A stretch of 60,000 bases of DNA from Prorocentrum cordatum. Taxonomy: Eukaryota; Sar; Dinophyceae; Prorocentrales; Prorocentraceae. The stretch lies in contig CAUYUJ010019348.1 in assembly GCA_963575745.1 (NCBI GenBank), positions 351,001-411,000 of the forward strand. The letters are read 5' to 3'. Below are positions 33,430 to 44,459 of the stretch, piece by piece. Each line of letters opens with the position of its first letter. Positions within the stretch are counted from its first letter, which is position 1. The position numbers and the translations under genes are program-made. A model generated the notes under the pieces. That model was not told where the DNA came from, did no database searches, and worked only from the letters and a program-made list of their open reading frames with translations.

Positions 33430-33640
33430 AATCATGTAGCACCATCATGTAACACAACATGTAACACCATCATACAGCACATCATGCAACACCAGCATGT
33501 AACACATACACCAACACGCGCAAACATAAGAACACTATAGCCTACCAGCATGTAGCACCGCATGTAACAAACACAAAACAACACCAGCATGCCACCAGCA
33601 TGTAGCACATGAAGTACTAACAAGAAGGTAAATTACACAT
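33430..33640. repeat. CATGTAACACCA-type short repeats
   Basis: Imperfect CATGTA(A/G)CAC(C/A) units over 170 bp, AT-rich compared with its surroundings. Confidence 0.75.
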
Positions 33641-33769
33641 GTATCAAAAAAGTTCTGCCGACGCAAAAAAGTTTGACCGACGCGGAAAAATGACCGACGC
33701 AAGTTGCATGCTAAAACAAGCGCGTTGATGCTTGCCGCAAGAATCTTGCGCCATATACCCTCTGGGGGG

Positions 33770-35300
33770 CGCGCGGATGGGCGTGGCCTCGGGCGCGCGT
33801 GTGCCGGCTATTGGGCGCGCGCCACGCCGACCGGGCGAGACGACACCCAAACCGGCCGGGGCCCCCGCGATCCACCTGCCCGCCGGTGCGGGCGTGGGCG
33901 CGGGGAAGGGGGGCCGCGGATCCCGTGGCAGGGTGCCTGGGCGCCGCAACGTCCCAGGTCTCCTACCGCGGGTCCGCGATGCCCTTGCGAATAGTAGCGC
34001 AGAGGCCCGACCATGGGCCAAAAGAAAGTTTCGGGCCACGGCAAAACGACGAGGGGCGGGCGGGGCGCCGACCTGGGACCCAGCGCGCCCGCCGCAAGCC
34101 GAGCCGCGACCAGCAGAGGCGACGAGGGAGCGGAGCACCGCGCCCGAGGAAGGACCAGGAGCGCCCAGAACCGGGGAGGGGAGCCGGGCCGGGGGCCCCC
34201 AGAACGCCGGGGCCGGAGAGCGCGGCAGCGCGGGCCCAGGAGCGCCGCCGACCGACCGGCCCGCAGCGGCGGCGACGGCGGGCGACGACGCGGCGGCGGC
34301 GGCGCGACGAACCGACATCGACGCGACGACGCGGCAGCGAAGCAGCGCCCGGCCAACCGACCGCCGGCCCGAGCGCAGCCACCGGGTCCGCCACCCCACG
34401 GAGGGGGCCAGGCCGCGACGCAGCGCGCCCGCAGGCAACGCGCCCGAGAGCCGCCGAACGAGAGCCGGAGCCAGCCCGAGAGCCGCCGACCGAGCGAGGC
34501 AGCCCAGCCGAGAGCGGGCGGCCCCAAAGGGGCCGGGGCACGGGACCGCGAGCGAGCAGGGAAAGGAATCCGCAACCCCACAACGGGGGAGAGGCGGGCG
34601 AAGGGCGAACCAGGAAAGGCGAATCAGCGCGGCCCGCCCACCTCGGCGGGGCCGCAAATCCTGCGCGCGCGCGGGGGAGAGGAGGTGGAACCTGCGCGCG
34701 CGGCGGGCGAAGCGGAGGGCGGGCGACCAGCCGGCGCGCGGCGACGCGGGCGGGAGAGCGACGGGGCCGGGCCACGGGCAAGCGGGGACAGGGCAGACAA
34801 AAGCGGCGGGCCACGGGGGCGAGGGGCCAAGCGAGGGGCCCGACGGCGGGAACAAACCAGGACACCGCAGGGCCAACACACGGGCCGAAAACGGGCCACG
34901 CGGCGAAAGCAAGACGGGCCGGGGCGAAGGCGAAGCGAAGCGACAGGGAGGGGGCCAGGCCGACGCGCCCGGGGCCGAAGCCGCGGGCAGGACCGAGACG
35001 CGGCAGGCGAAACGCCCCCAGGCCAGATGGCGCCCCGCCTGCCGCGGTCAAATTATGATTTCACCTGTGCGCGGCAAGGCTGGCCGGCGCCGCGGTGAAC
35101 GCTCGCGTTCGCTCCCTCCGCGGCGGCCTAGCCGCGGCGCAGCCGACAAGGCCGCGGCTCCATATTTCTCGCGTTGCGCGTGCTGTTCGCCTCGCGGCGA
35201 TGCGCCCCTCGCAAGCTCATTCGCTCGCTGCGTGGCGCGCGGACGCACGCGCAGCGCAGCCTCGCTGCTGTGCCCGCGAACAGCATTCGTGCCTCGGCTG
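33770..35300. other. Very GC-rich block, coding status unproven
   Basis: About three quarters G+C, with several long open frames on both strands, as expected when stops are rare. Translations are Arg/Ala/Gly/Pro-biased without domain signal. It abuts the RT fragment at 35307. I call no gene. Confidence 0.6.
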
Positions 35301-35306
35301 TTCGCT

Positions 35307-37744
35307 CACCACGGGGGCAAAGCTGGCGAACGCGAACTCAAAAGGCGGATCGCGTGGTTCGACGAAGGACGATGGGACAAATTAATCGAATCCATGCGGC
35401 GTCCGGCCAGACCACAAAAGACAAGTGTGACCATTGAGACAACAGGAATGAATGCGGCAACGAAGCTGGTAGAAGCAGGTGGTTTCAGCCATGCGGCCAA
35501 GTATCTTAGCTCCCCGGGACTCACCCCAGGAACTCAAGATACCTTGGATGGGCTAACAAACACACGCCTCCGCCCACTCGACCCAGCCGAACCATTGCCA
35601 GAAGACGCGCTGGCATTTTGGGGGCCAGGTACGAATATTACAAAGCTACTTTGGACGACGATGCGGCACTGGAAACTTTATGCATGCGAGGATTCCGAGA
35701 GTTATCCGGGACGCGATTGCAATCTCCAAGATTACGGCCCTGATCCCTTTCGTTCGGTTATGGTGCGGGGAACAGTCTCTCTTCCAATGGCGTGCGGATT
35801 CTGGCCAACTGCACGCTATGCGTCAGGGTGACGGCGGTGAGCAAGGGCATGGTTTCATGCCAGCACTGTTCTGTCTTGCCTTACACGATGCTTTGGAAGA
35901 ACTGCGTCGCATGCTACCGCCTGGAACTGAAGCGATAATGTACTTGGACGATATCTACATACTGTGCGACCCAGGCGAAGTAAGTGCTGCATTAGAACTA
36001 GTGACACACATTCTTTGGAATAAATGTCATATAGCTATCAATTCTGAGAAATTGGCCGTCTGGGGTTCCTGCGCCAGACCCATGCCCTGCAGATCAAGAC
36101 CCTACTGTGGCAGCAGCGTGGAAATCTGATAAACCACCGGACGAACGGGGTATCGTTATGCTTAATGCGCCTTTATGCGTACGGGGCCAAAATTGCCTGA
36201 GAGAAGGGGGAGCTGCTCGACATACTTCCTCAGCTCCCTTCTTTGCAAATGGGTTGGCTCCTTTTGTATTTTTGCGCAGTGCCAAGAGTCAACCATTTAC
36301 TGCGCACAATATCACAACGCCACATTGGAGATATTGCACGACAACACGATGACGGCATTTCGACAACATTCTCGTGACTATGTGCCGACACGGGACAGAT
36401 GGGATAGGCGATTACACGGTATCAATTTTGATACATGGGTCTTCCAAGCTCAATTACCTCTTCATTTCGGTGGGATGGGTCTCTGACACTCGCTCCGGAC
36501 GGCACCGGCAACATATTGGGCGAGTTGGGTTTATTCTCTACCTGTGATTTTGGATTCCCGAACGTCGGCCGGGCAATATTATTTCACTGTAGCATTTTAG
36601 CACGTTGTATGCGCGGGGACACATCCAAATGATTGAAAGTCCTTATAAGGTTTGGTCGATGCCGAAATGGCAGGCCGGATGTGCGCTTCAAGTGGTTGAC
36701 GGGAACGCCCAAATTGGGCAGCGTTAGCACTCGAGTGAGCGTCCATCAGAAGTGCCACCAACAAACGTATCCTTGGGAGAGTGGAGCCACGGTTGGCAAT
36801 GCCATGCATCGAATGCCCGGGAGCACCGCGTTCGGGAAAATTTGCGCCGAATATTGGGGGGAGAGGGTCCTCGTCTGTCCAGCGACGCCGGCGCTCACGT
36901 TCCAAAACGATGAAATACGGTGCGCAATATGCCGACGGCTGGGAGTCGTTGTTTCTTTCGACGGACCAGGCCCACATGGTCGCGCACATTTGCCAGACGG
37001 AACAAACGGCCGGCCTCGCAGTAGACATGAAGAAATGGTATTTGCGTGGAGGCAAATATTACAAGAAACGGGAGGCACTGTACCATATTCCAATGTGGAA
37101 CGCCTCTTGCGCAATACCAATATACCTACGCACGAACGACCTACGCCGTCTGGATTTGGTTGTCCCTGGGTTGCACGTCGCCCGGGGGCTCCCGTTCTTC
37201 TGTGACGTTACAATCGTGAGTTCTATTTCAGGGAATGGGGCTCCACGATCAGGCACCAGCAACCAGCGCGGGAAGTTATTGGAAAGGGCAGAAACGACGA
37301 ACAACAGTGATTACCCAGAGGTCAATGACAGTGGGTTGGGGCTTTTACTATGTCTTGGGGCGGAGGTACACGGACGGTGGAGTGGGCAGCGTGTCGGACT
37401 AGTACCACAACTTACGTTCAAGGGATGCATCGCAGGGTAAGGCGGGGCAAAGCCCTTGGGTTCCAACATCAATGGTGGGGAATCTTGAGTGCAGGGTACA
37501 GGCTGCGGTGGCCAAAACTGCGTTACGACCTGTGGGGGACGTGCCGACTGCGCAGCTTGAAACGGCCCCCGCTTTCGCCGAACTCGAGGTGGGGCAACGG
37601 TGAAGGCGCCCTCCCTCCTTCCTCCTCCTGCTCCTCTTTCTCCTCCTCCTCCTCCCGCAGGCCTGCTTAGCCCCCCGGCCGACTCGCCCAATGCGATTTT
37701 CGTGCCGAGACTGCTGTGGCGCTGTGTCTTGGCGGCTGAAAAAA
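35307..37744 (+). pseudogene. RT and endonuclease fragment (element 3), degraded
   Basis: The plus strand opens abruptly at HHGGKAGERELKRRIAWFDEG and continues through FSHAAKYLSSPGLTPG, a deleted RT start, QGDGGEQGHGFMPALF, the catalytic YLDD (35941-35952), GGMGL, a C-terminal DGPGPHG…SRHEEM and the endonuclease RRLDLVVPG…FCDVTIVSSI. The stop is at 37601-37603 (FAELEVGQR), followed within 8 bp by (TCC)n (37611-37660), CCTGCTTAGCC and a short A run (37738-37744). Many frameshifts and internal deletions. The 5' part is missing, joined to GC-rich DNA, as in 5'-truncated target-primed insertions. Confidence 0.9.
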
Positions 37745-37988
37745 AGTCATGCAGGGGTCTTTATTCATCTGCGTGCTTGAGATTATGTCCATAAGCCCCG
37801 AATTTGCGATTCTAAAATGACAAATTAGATTGCGCAATATTACGTCGGCTGGGAATCGCACTGATATTTGACAATCCAGAGCGACATGGTCATGCCGGGC
37901 TTCATGACAACCGCGGGGGGCGATGGCAAGGCCGATGCTCGGGCTTGCTCACTTCATGGCGCCAAGTGTTTCGAGAAGCCGGTGGGTT
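37745..37988 (+). pseudogene. RT-element fragment, left half (Cys/His-like domain)
   Basis: Frames on the plus strand read KSCRGLYSSACLRLCP, then CAILRRLGIALIFDNPERHGH and SWRQVFREAGG, matching the stretch just before the endonuclease in the other elements. The match stops exactly at 37988, and the next conserved residues (PDRNIERML) are found at 44878, beyond the 6.9-kb inverted-repeat segment. Confidence 0.85.
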
Positions 37989-38020
37989 GGCAATCCGATG
38001 ATTACAATAAGGCGACAATT
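37989..38020 (+). repeat. Left terminal inverted repeat
   Basis: Begins GGCAATCCGATGATT; pairs with 44846-44877. Confidence 0.75.
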
Positions 38021-38028
38021 GGTTTTTG

Positions 38029-38084
38029 CCCCCCCTCTGTGGCAGAGGGGGTCGTTGATAGCCCCCCTCTGTGACAGAGGGGGT
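38029..38084. repeat. Two tandem CCCCCTCTG hairpins
   Basis: Arms CCCCCTCTG/CAGAGGGGG with loop TGG in the first and TGA in the second, 32 bp apart, directly inside the left terminal repeat. Same family as 41538-41605 and the partial copy at 44827-44844. Confidence 0.85.
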
Positions 38085-38330
38085 CGTGCTGTGTGCTGCG
38101 CGATTGATGATGATAGAAGCGACAGAATAATACATTGGCGAGATGGAAGATGGGGGCGGAAGAAGAAGCAAAAATATTGAGAAAAGGAAGCGGCGACAGC
38201 ACGGACGACGGCGTGGAGTGAGAAGCAAAAAATGGAGGAGAGGCAATCTTTCCTTTTATTGCGCGCTGGGGCAACGATCTCCGAGCGCGACTACGCGCGC
38301 GACGCGGCCCCGCTCACGATGCGCTGCCAG

Positions 38331-38397
38331 GCCCCTCGCTATTGCGGAGGGCCGCTTTTCGATCGATGAGTCCCTCCCCCCCGCTGTTGCGGAGGGG
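38331..38397. repeat. Two TGTT-type palindromes
   Basis: A CCCTCGC arm around TATT, then a CCCCCGC arm around TGTT with GCGGAGGGG. First members, from the left, of the palindrome family found only inside the 6.9-kb segment. Confidence 0.7.
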
Positions 38398-38415
38398 CGG
38401 CCGCTCTGCGATCGT

Positions 38416-38883
38416 TCAGCTCAACTCTGCCCAAGGGTTGGGGTCTGTGGAGCTTTGGCCTGGCGCGTTCGCGTCGTTCGGGTTGCACTGTCTTCGAGGC
38501 GCGTCGTACCTTCCAAGGAAATACGCCCAGCGCCCTTGTGCATGTTCAGCTCGCACCTCGTTCAATGTGTGCTCCAAGCGGCAAAAGGCCTCTGAGACTT
38601 GATGCAATTCTTGCCTCGTTGGCAACTCGCTCCACTGGGTCTGTCGTCTGTCGTCGCGCCTGCCCCGTCGCTCCTGCCAGTTGCCCCAGTCGCGCCAGTT
38701 GACCCATCGCTCTTGCCAGTTGTCCCACCAGTCCTGCCTTGCCGCTCGTGGCCCCCGCTGTTGCGGGGGCTCGCGCGGATGGTTTTGCAATGTTCCCTCG
38801 GACTGGTGCTCTGGAACCCGTGGCCCCCGCTGATGCGGGGGCCCTAAGGTCCGCGGTTGCACCCCGCCCCCCTGCCGCGCCAC
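38416..38883 (-). CDS. Coding block IV: Trp-rich charged protein
   Basis: The minus-strand frame has an unusual run of Trp, Asn, Arg and Asp (DWWDNWQERWVNWRDWGNWQ), then a less biased, helical region (LHQVSEAFCRLEHTLNEVRA…GRWAYFLGRYD) ending near 38416. Two perfect palindromes (38751-38770 and 38822-38843) lie inside the frame and are translated as PPQQRGP and PPHQRGP without stops. It may be one exon of a larger gene. Not recognised. Confidence 0.45.
   Translation of the reverse strand: MARQGGGVQPRTLGPPHQRGPRVPEHQSEGTLQNHPREPPQQRGPRAARQDWWDNWQERWVNWRDWGNWQERRGRRDDRRQTQWSELPTRQELHQVSEAFCRLEHTLNEVRAEHAQGRWAYFLGRYDAPRRQCNPNDANAPGQSSTDPNPWAELS
38751..38843. repeat. Two perfect palindromes with TGTT and TGAT loops
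   Basis: An 8-bp stem GCCCCCGC around TGTT (38751-38770) and a 9-bp stem GGCCCCCGC around TGAT (38822-38843). The stems differ but pair perfectly. Confidence 0.85.
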
Positions 38884-38935
38884 AGGCGCAAGCGCTGGAT
38901 ACGGCCACTGCTATTGTTGACGCCACCTTGGGGGG

Positions 38936-39250
38936 GAGAGGAACTCCTCCGCCTCCTGCCCCTCCTGCTCCTCCTCCACCTCCTCGTCCTCCTCCTCTTC
39001 CTCCCCCTCCCCCACCTCATCCTCGTTGTCCCCCTTCTCCGCCCTTCTCGTGCTCCTCCTCGTCCTCCTCCTCATCCTCCTCTCTCCTTTTCCCCCTCCT
39101 CCTCCTAATTATCATGGTCCTCTTCCCCCTCCTCCTCCTCCTCCTCCTCCTCCTCCTCCTTCCTCCGATTCCCGTAATATATTAATCCTCCTCCTCGTCC
39201 TTGTCCTTATTCCTCCTCCTTCTCCTCTTGTTCATGCTCCTGCTCCTCCT
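38936..39250. repeat. (TCC)n tract
   Basis: Imperfect TCC with CTC and TTC interruptions between blocks IV and III. Confidence 0.9.
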
Positions 39251-39435
39251 CTTCCGCCGTTTTGTGCCCGCGCTGCTACCTTCCGTCGCCAGCCGCGGGC
39301 CATTTGCCATTGAAGTCTACGGGTTCGTCTGCCCACCTGGGCCGCTGCGACGCATCTTGGGCGCCGTCGTGGCGCGCGTCGCACCCGTCTGGGCGCTGCG
39401 CCAAGTGCCGCGGCGCCTGGCACCCTCCGTATTTA

Positions 39436-39760
39436 CTATAATCCACAGAACCGCCCGCTAAACGGTGGTCGCTCGGACACGGCCGCTCCGAGCAAAAATG
39501 GATCTTGGTGCATCGATGCGTCGGCCAGAAGGACGGTGGCAAGGTGCGCCGCTGCTGCGGCGCACCACGTAGCCATATCCGAAGATGGTATTCTTTCTGT
39601 TCAGTGGATTCATCAGCACGTTCACTGGGTCTTTCGTTTTGTCGGGTTGGTACCAGAACTCCATGTACTCATCCATCTCGCGGTCGTGCCCCGCGCGCAG
39701 AGGCGCGCCGGCGGGGCGATCATCTCCAGGGTCCGCCGCGGCAGCGCCAGGGGCGGCCAT
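39436..39760 (-). CDS. Coding block III
   Basis: The minus-strand frame from an ATG at 39760 reads MDEYMEFWYQPDKTKDPVNV and LMNPLNRKNTIFGYGYVVRR. After a 24-bp palindrome (39543-39566) the best continuation is in another frame (LATVLLADASMHQDPFLLG…SGRFCGL, stop at 39436-39438), so the palindrome or a nearby indel changes the frame. Composition is protein-like. Not recognised. Confidence 0.5.
39543..39566. repeat. Perfect 10-bp-stem palindrome, TGCT loop
   Basis: Arm GGTGCGCCGC (39543-39552), loop TGCT, complementary arm to 39566. It lies inside coding block III. Confidence 0.85.
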
Positions 39761-40141
39761 GCCGCCGCGGTGGCACCGTGTAGAGTGGGGCGCCCCCTGC
39801 TGGCTCGAGCCCGCGACTCTGCGGATGTTGCTGTATGTTCTACTGTTGTTAATGTTGTGACTGTTTATCCTCTTCTTGTCGTCCTCCTTCCGCCCCCTCC
39901 TCCATGTCCGCCCCCCCCCCCCCCCCCCCTCCTGCAGGTGCCGCCCCTCAACGTCGCTGCCCCCGTTGCGACGTCAAACGCAGGCCGCAACTTTTTCTTC
40001 TAGGGCGCGCGCGCTTTCCCAACCGAAGCGCACGAGCCCCGCGTGAGCTCTGGCCCCTCGCCCCGCGAGGTCAGCGCCAAGCGCGTCGTTGCTACGTCGC
40101 GCCTGCAAGATGATTCATGACAACTCTTCGCCTGGCGGTCA

Positions 40142-40163
40142 GCGCGCCGCTGCTGCGGCGCGC
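40142..40163. repeat. Perfect 9-bp-stem palindrome, TGCT loop
   Basis: Arm GCGCGCCGC, loop TGCT. It lies 25 bp beyond the stop of block II. Confidence 0.85.
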
Positions 40164-40187
40164 CCGCGCGTCAGCGAACGCTTGGCG

Positions 40188-41129
40188 TCACGCTTCGTTC
40201 GCTGCAGCCTCCGCTGCAGCTTTGCCGACGTGATCTTCCAAGAATGCCAGCAGAACTGATTTCTGCTGCGCTTTGCTTGACTTGACCAAGGTGGTTTGCG
40301 CGCTCGCCGAGGCGGCGCCTATCTCCCATTTATGCCGAGTCAAATCCTTGACCCTGGACAGAAACTGTTTGCCTTCCAGGGGCCCCCTTTTGACGTCGAC
40401 CGTCCGCGTTCAAGAAGGGCGCCGCCTTGTGGTCCAAGGCCGGTTCTCGCCCCCTTCGTCCTCGACTTCACCCTCTGGCTCGGGGGCGCGTGCCCCTTGC
40501 TCTTCTTGGTAAAAGTACTCCAGGGGCCACGGGAGGTCGGGCGCCGCAAGGTGTAGAACGCTGTGCCCTGTCAGATAGGCCAGAACTTCCCTGGCCTGTT
40601 TCTCGCCAGGGACAGGAGACTGGAGCACTATCACGCGGCAAAGCGTGTTCCGAGCAAAGCCCTTCGCCTTCCGCGGCGTTCGCGCCGCCGCCTGCCGCCG
40701 CGGGGCATCCGTCTTCGTCGAAAGAGACGACGCGAGGGAGGCCGTGCGATCCTCAGCTCCCCCCGCTACTGCGGAGGCACCCTCCGTAGCCCCCGCTTCT
40801 GGTGAAGCGTCTTCCGTTGGAGTTCCAGCTTCCCCAAGGGGTTGCGCGCCCCCTGTCAGCAGCTTCTGAGTCAGTGTCTCCACGATCGTCGCTGCGTTCA
40901 GAGACCCCTTGACGGCCGAGATGCCACCGACCACCGAGAGCAACCGCAGGCGGTGCTTTCCGACAGGCGCGAAGATCTCCTCGCGGCGCTTGCCGTCCGT
41001 CTCGACGAGACGTTCTTCGCACTCCAAAACAAAGCCAATTGCTCCGTCGTGACTGCGGCGCAACCCGCCCGTCACGCAGACCACGCCCATGCTGCCGCCA
41101 TCGACGCGCGTGGCTGTCCCAACAACCAC
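40188..41129 (-). CDS. Coding block II
   Basis: The minus-strand frame from 41129 reads MVVGTATRVDGGSMGVVCVT, then IGFVLECEERLVETDGKRRE, RLRLLSVVGGISAVKGSLNA and later NTLCRVIVLQSPVPGEKQAR. An intron or frameshift near 40410 leads to KQFLSRVKDLTRHKWEIG and QKSVLLAFLEDHVGKAAAEA, with a TGA at 40188-40190. The two parts are clearly protein-like. An imperfect palindrome (40757-40778) lies inside the frame. I do not recognise a family. Confidence 0.55.
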
Positions 41130-41269
41130 CTCCTGCCAGTCTTCGCCCGCTTTGCGTTTTCATTGCGACCGCGCGCCCCCCGCAGCTGCAGGGGGCCCTG
41201 GGCGCCCAGCAGCCGCGCGGGTGTTTGAACCTACAACGGCTGTGGCATGCAATCGTCTTACTTACTCCT

Positions 41270-41470
41270 CCTCCTGCTCCTCGGGCGTGGCGCTTTCTCG
41301 TCCTCCTCCGCTTCGCTCTCGTCCTCCTGCTCCTGCTCCTGCTCCTCCTCCTCCTCGTGCTCCTCCTGCTCCTGCTCTTGCTCTTGCTCCAGCTCGTCGT
41401 GCTCCTGTTGCTGCTGCTGCTCCTCCTCCTCCGCCTCCTGGAACGTCGCTTCCGAGCTGTTTTTCCCCCC
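41270..41470. repeat. (TCC)n / CTGCTC-rich tract
   Basis: TCC units mixed with TGCTCC, between block II and the internal hairpins. Confidence 0.85.
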
Positions 41471-41537
41471 TCCCCTCTCTCCTCCATCTGTGGCTGATGA
41501 GACATGCTGGCGTTCGATCTGCTCCGCCTCCGGAAGT

Positions 41538-41605
41538 CGACCCCCTCTGTGACAGAGGGGGTCGTGCGGAAATCGGGGCGACCCCCTCTGTGACAGAGGG
41601 GGTCG
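41538..41605. repeat. Two internal CGACCCCCTCTG hairpins
   Basis: Two perfect copies with 12-bp arms CGACCCCCTCTG and loop TGA at 41538-41564 and 41579-41605. The same hairpin as at both ends of the 6.9-kb segment. Confidence 0.9.
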
Positions 41606-41704
41606 GTGTTTGCCCTCCCCGAGAGGGCGGCGACGACGACGACGAGGACAAAGACGCGGACAACGCGCTTGGATTGATGAGAACAAGCCGTGCTGAAACG
41701 GCTG

Positions 41705-43040
41705 CGGCCTTCATCTCCTCCCCCTCCTCCTCCTCGTCCTCCTCCCCCTCCTCCTCGTCCTCCTCCTCCTCCTCTCCTGGTCCGCCTCCCCCTCCTCCTC
41801 CTCCTCGCCCCCCTCCTCCTTTCCACTGCCCCCCGCCCCCCCCCCTTCCCCCCCCCCCTCTACCCACTCCACCCCCAGCCATTCCTCTCGCTATGCCTTG
41901 TCCTCCTCCCCTTTCCCCCCCCCCCCCCCCTCCCCCCCCCTCCCTCCTCTCAAGGTTATGAAGCGGATTGATACCTTGCCTTTTTTTTTTTCTTTGTCTT
42001 CTTTAAGGAGGAAGTGGCAGATGAGGGGGGGGAGCGGAGGGGAGGAGGAGGAGGGAGGAGGCGAGGAGGAGGGGGATGGCGATGAGGAGGAGGAGGGGAG
42101 GAGGAGGAATAGGAGGAGGAGGGGGAGGAGGAGGAGGAGAAGGGGGATGATGATGAGGAGGAGGAGGCGGATGGGGAGGAGGACGAGGAGGAGGGAGGAG
42201 AGGAGGAGGAGGGAGATTGAGGAGGAGGAGATGAGGAGGATGAGAGGAGAGGAGGAGGAGGAGAAGTAGGAGGAGAGGAGAGGATCAGGAGGAGGAGGAG
42301 GAGGAGGAGGAGGATGAGGAGGAGAGGAGAGGGGGACGGATGAGAGGAGGAGGAGACGAGGAAGCCCCTGACTTCCGAGAGGAGGAGTAACCGGCGGCGG
42401 CGGAGTATGACGACGACGACGATGATGATGATGAAGAAGATGACGATAATGATGATGATGATGATGATGATTGTGATGATGATGATGACGCTGATGATGA
42501 GGGCGAGGGGGGAGGGGAGGAGGAGAGGGAGGAGGAGGAGGAGAAGGAGGAGGCGAAGAGGAGGAGGATGAAGAGGATGATGATGACGTGGAGGATGACG
42601 ATGATGAGAAGGCGAGGCCGACGAGGGGAGGGAGGGAGGGGAAAGAGGGGGAGAGGAGGGGGATGCGGGGGAGGAGGAGAGGGGATGAGGAGAAGGAGGG
42701 GGGGGGGGGGGCGAGGGAGGAGTAGGGGGGGGAGGGGGAGAGGAGGAGGAGGGGGGATTGAGGCGGGGGTGGGGGGGGGGGGGGGGGGGGAGAAGGGGGG
42801 GGGGGGAGGGGAGGAGGGGGCGGAGGAGGAGGAGGAGGAGGAGGGGGGTGAGGCGAAGATGGCGAGGAGGAGCAGGGGGAGGATGATAATGAGGAGGATG
42901 AGGAGGAGGAGGAGGAGGATGAGGAGGATGAGGAGGAGGAAGAGGATGAGGATGAGAAGGAGGAGGAGGAGGAGGAGGAGGATGTGGATGAGGAGGGGGA
43001 GGGGGCGGAGGAGGAGGAGGAGGAGGTGGACGAGGAAGAG

Positions 43041-43074
<34 letters not shown>

Positions 43075-43085
43075 TTGGCGACAAG
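41705..43085. repeat. 1.4-kb (TCC)n-(GGA)n field
   Basis: TCC on the plus strand to about 41940, then GGA/GAT from 42020 to 43080 with poly(G) and poly(C) runs. Long open frames here encode Ser, Pro, Leu or Glu/Gly runs only. Confidence 0.9.
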
Positions 43086-43109
43086 GAGACGTTGCGAGAG
43101 GGGAGGGGA

Positions 43110-44459
43110 ACTGGATGGAGGGGAAGGCATTTGCAGCGCCACGAAATGGCGCCTCCAAGCGCGCTCCGACGTCACCGCTACAGCGCGCGCTGCCCGCGCG
43201 CCTCGCGGTGACGGCAGCCCCGCTGTTGCGGAGCTGTTCGCACCAGCCCATCGCCCGCTTGCAGCGGGGCCAGCCGCTGCTGCGGCGGCCCCTGCTGCGG
43301 CGGCTCCTGCTGAAGAGCCGCGCGTTGGCGCGACCTGGCCGACGGACCTGAGGAATCGCGCTTCCATGAGCTCCGAAGCTCCGCTGTTACGGGGCCCCCG
43401 CGATCGCGTCGAACGCCGCTTCTCCTTGGCGGCGTCGAACCGAAACCGACGCTCGACACCTACTGACGCGTAATAGCGAAACGTCCCGGGCCCGTCGCTC
43501 TGGCCCATGCCCGCGTTCGGTGGCTTCACCGCCTCCGCGTGGGGCGCGAGGGCCAGCGCTTCCACTTTCCTGCCCCCCCAATGCGGGTGCAAACGGACGG
43601 CCGTTCCGTCGTCGCGATGAAGCACGAAATCCCACATCGGCAGTTTCGCTTCCACCCGCTGCCCCGCGAACTGTGCCGCGCGCAAGACGCTCTGACGCTT
43701 ATGGTCGTAGCTATTCGGACGAATTTTTTGAGAACAGCCGACCAGAGCCCCGCTGCTATGGGGCCCTCCCACGACCTCACTGATATCATCGTCCCTGAGC
43801 GTCGCCACCATCTCTTGCCACCGCCGCGGGAATTCCTCGCCCTTGAAACCAAGGGCCGTTTTCTCACCGCGATCGCACGCAGCGGCCATGATGGGTTCCA
43901 CATTGTCGAACCACTTAGCTAAGGATTCGAACGGGTGTTCTGCGTTTTCGGCGACGCACCGCCACCGCTTCAACGCTTCGTTGTGCTGTCGAAAAGAATC
44001 GCCGAGCCTTTCCTCATATTGTAAAAAAGCGACGTCAAACTTTTCTACGCCCTGCGGCCCGCAAGCCGCCGATGATGCGGCAGCGGCGGGGCCTCGCTCC
44101 TCAGGCGCCTCTTGCGGCATCATGCGAAGGGTAGCCCTCGCGAGGTTCTGGAACTCGGGATTGCCAAGACCAGGGGCGATGGGGCTCACGACGCCAATCG
44201 CGTCGAAAGGAGACTGCCTCGTGTCCACCGCTGCTGCGGCGGCGCCGACGTCTCGCGCAGCGGCAGCGCCATCTGGCGCGCCCCAATCTTCTCCCCATTC
44301 TCGCCACCCGATGCCTGACCAATCATGGCCGTCCTCCGGGCCGCGCCGATGCCAGCCACTGCTGCGGCTGGACCACCGCCCTGCCTCACCATCCCAGGTG
44401 TTCCGTCTTCCGTCGCCCATTGCGGGCCGCGCGCAAGGCCGCGAACGGCCCGCCTGCAC
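43110..44459 (-). CDS. Coding block I: about 440-residue protein
   Basis: The minus-strand frame is open from 44459 (alternative ATG at 44420, MGDGRRNTWDGEAGRW). The N-terminus is Trp/Gly-rich; the middle is well composed (VEKFDVAFLQYEERLGDSFR, KWFDNVEPIMAAACDRGEKT, EEFPRRWQEMVATLRDDDIS, LPMWDFVLHRDDGTAVRLHP, FRYYASVGVERRFRFDAAKE). Several TGNT-loop palindromes interrupt it and are read as Ala-rich or Gly/Pro stretches. The frame then runs into the (TCC)n field. The N-terminal Trp/Gly bias recalls block IV and gene G. Not recognised. Confidence 0.6.
43216..43767. repeat. Cluster of TGNT-loop palindromes in block I
   Basis: Copies at 43216-43235 (AGCCCCGC, TGTT), 43273-43286 (GCCGC, TGCT), 43378-43395 (GCTCCGC, TGTT) and 43745-43767 (GAGCCCCGC, TGCT). 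Two more, with shorter stems, lie at 44228-44239 and 44354-44370. Confidence 0.75.

Noticed and set aside
33644-35831. Open frames of 422 and 699 codons in the GC-rich block
   Set aside because: Long frames are open on both strands at once, composition is Arg/Ala/Gly/Pro-biased and no domain is visible; only the last part of the plus frame, after 35307, is RT-related.
37981-37996. 8-bp target duplication GGGTTGGC / GGGTTACC around the 6.9-kb segment
   Set aside because: Two mismatches, and the bases overlap the inverted-repeat tips, so a duplication cannot be separated from the repeats themselves.
41891-43251. Poly-Ser, poly-Pro and poly-Leu frames of several hundred codons
   Set aside because: They read the TCC/GGA array; the protein-like part of the longest one begins only above about 43110 (block I).
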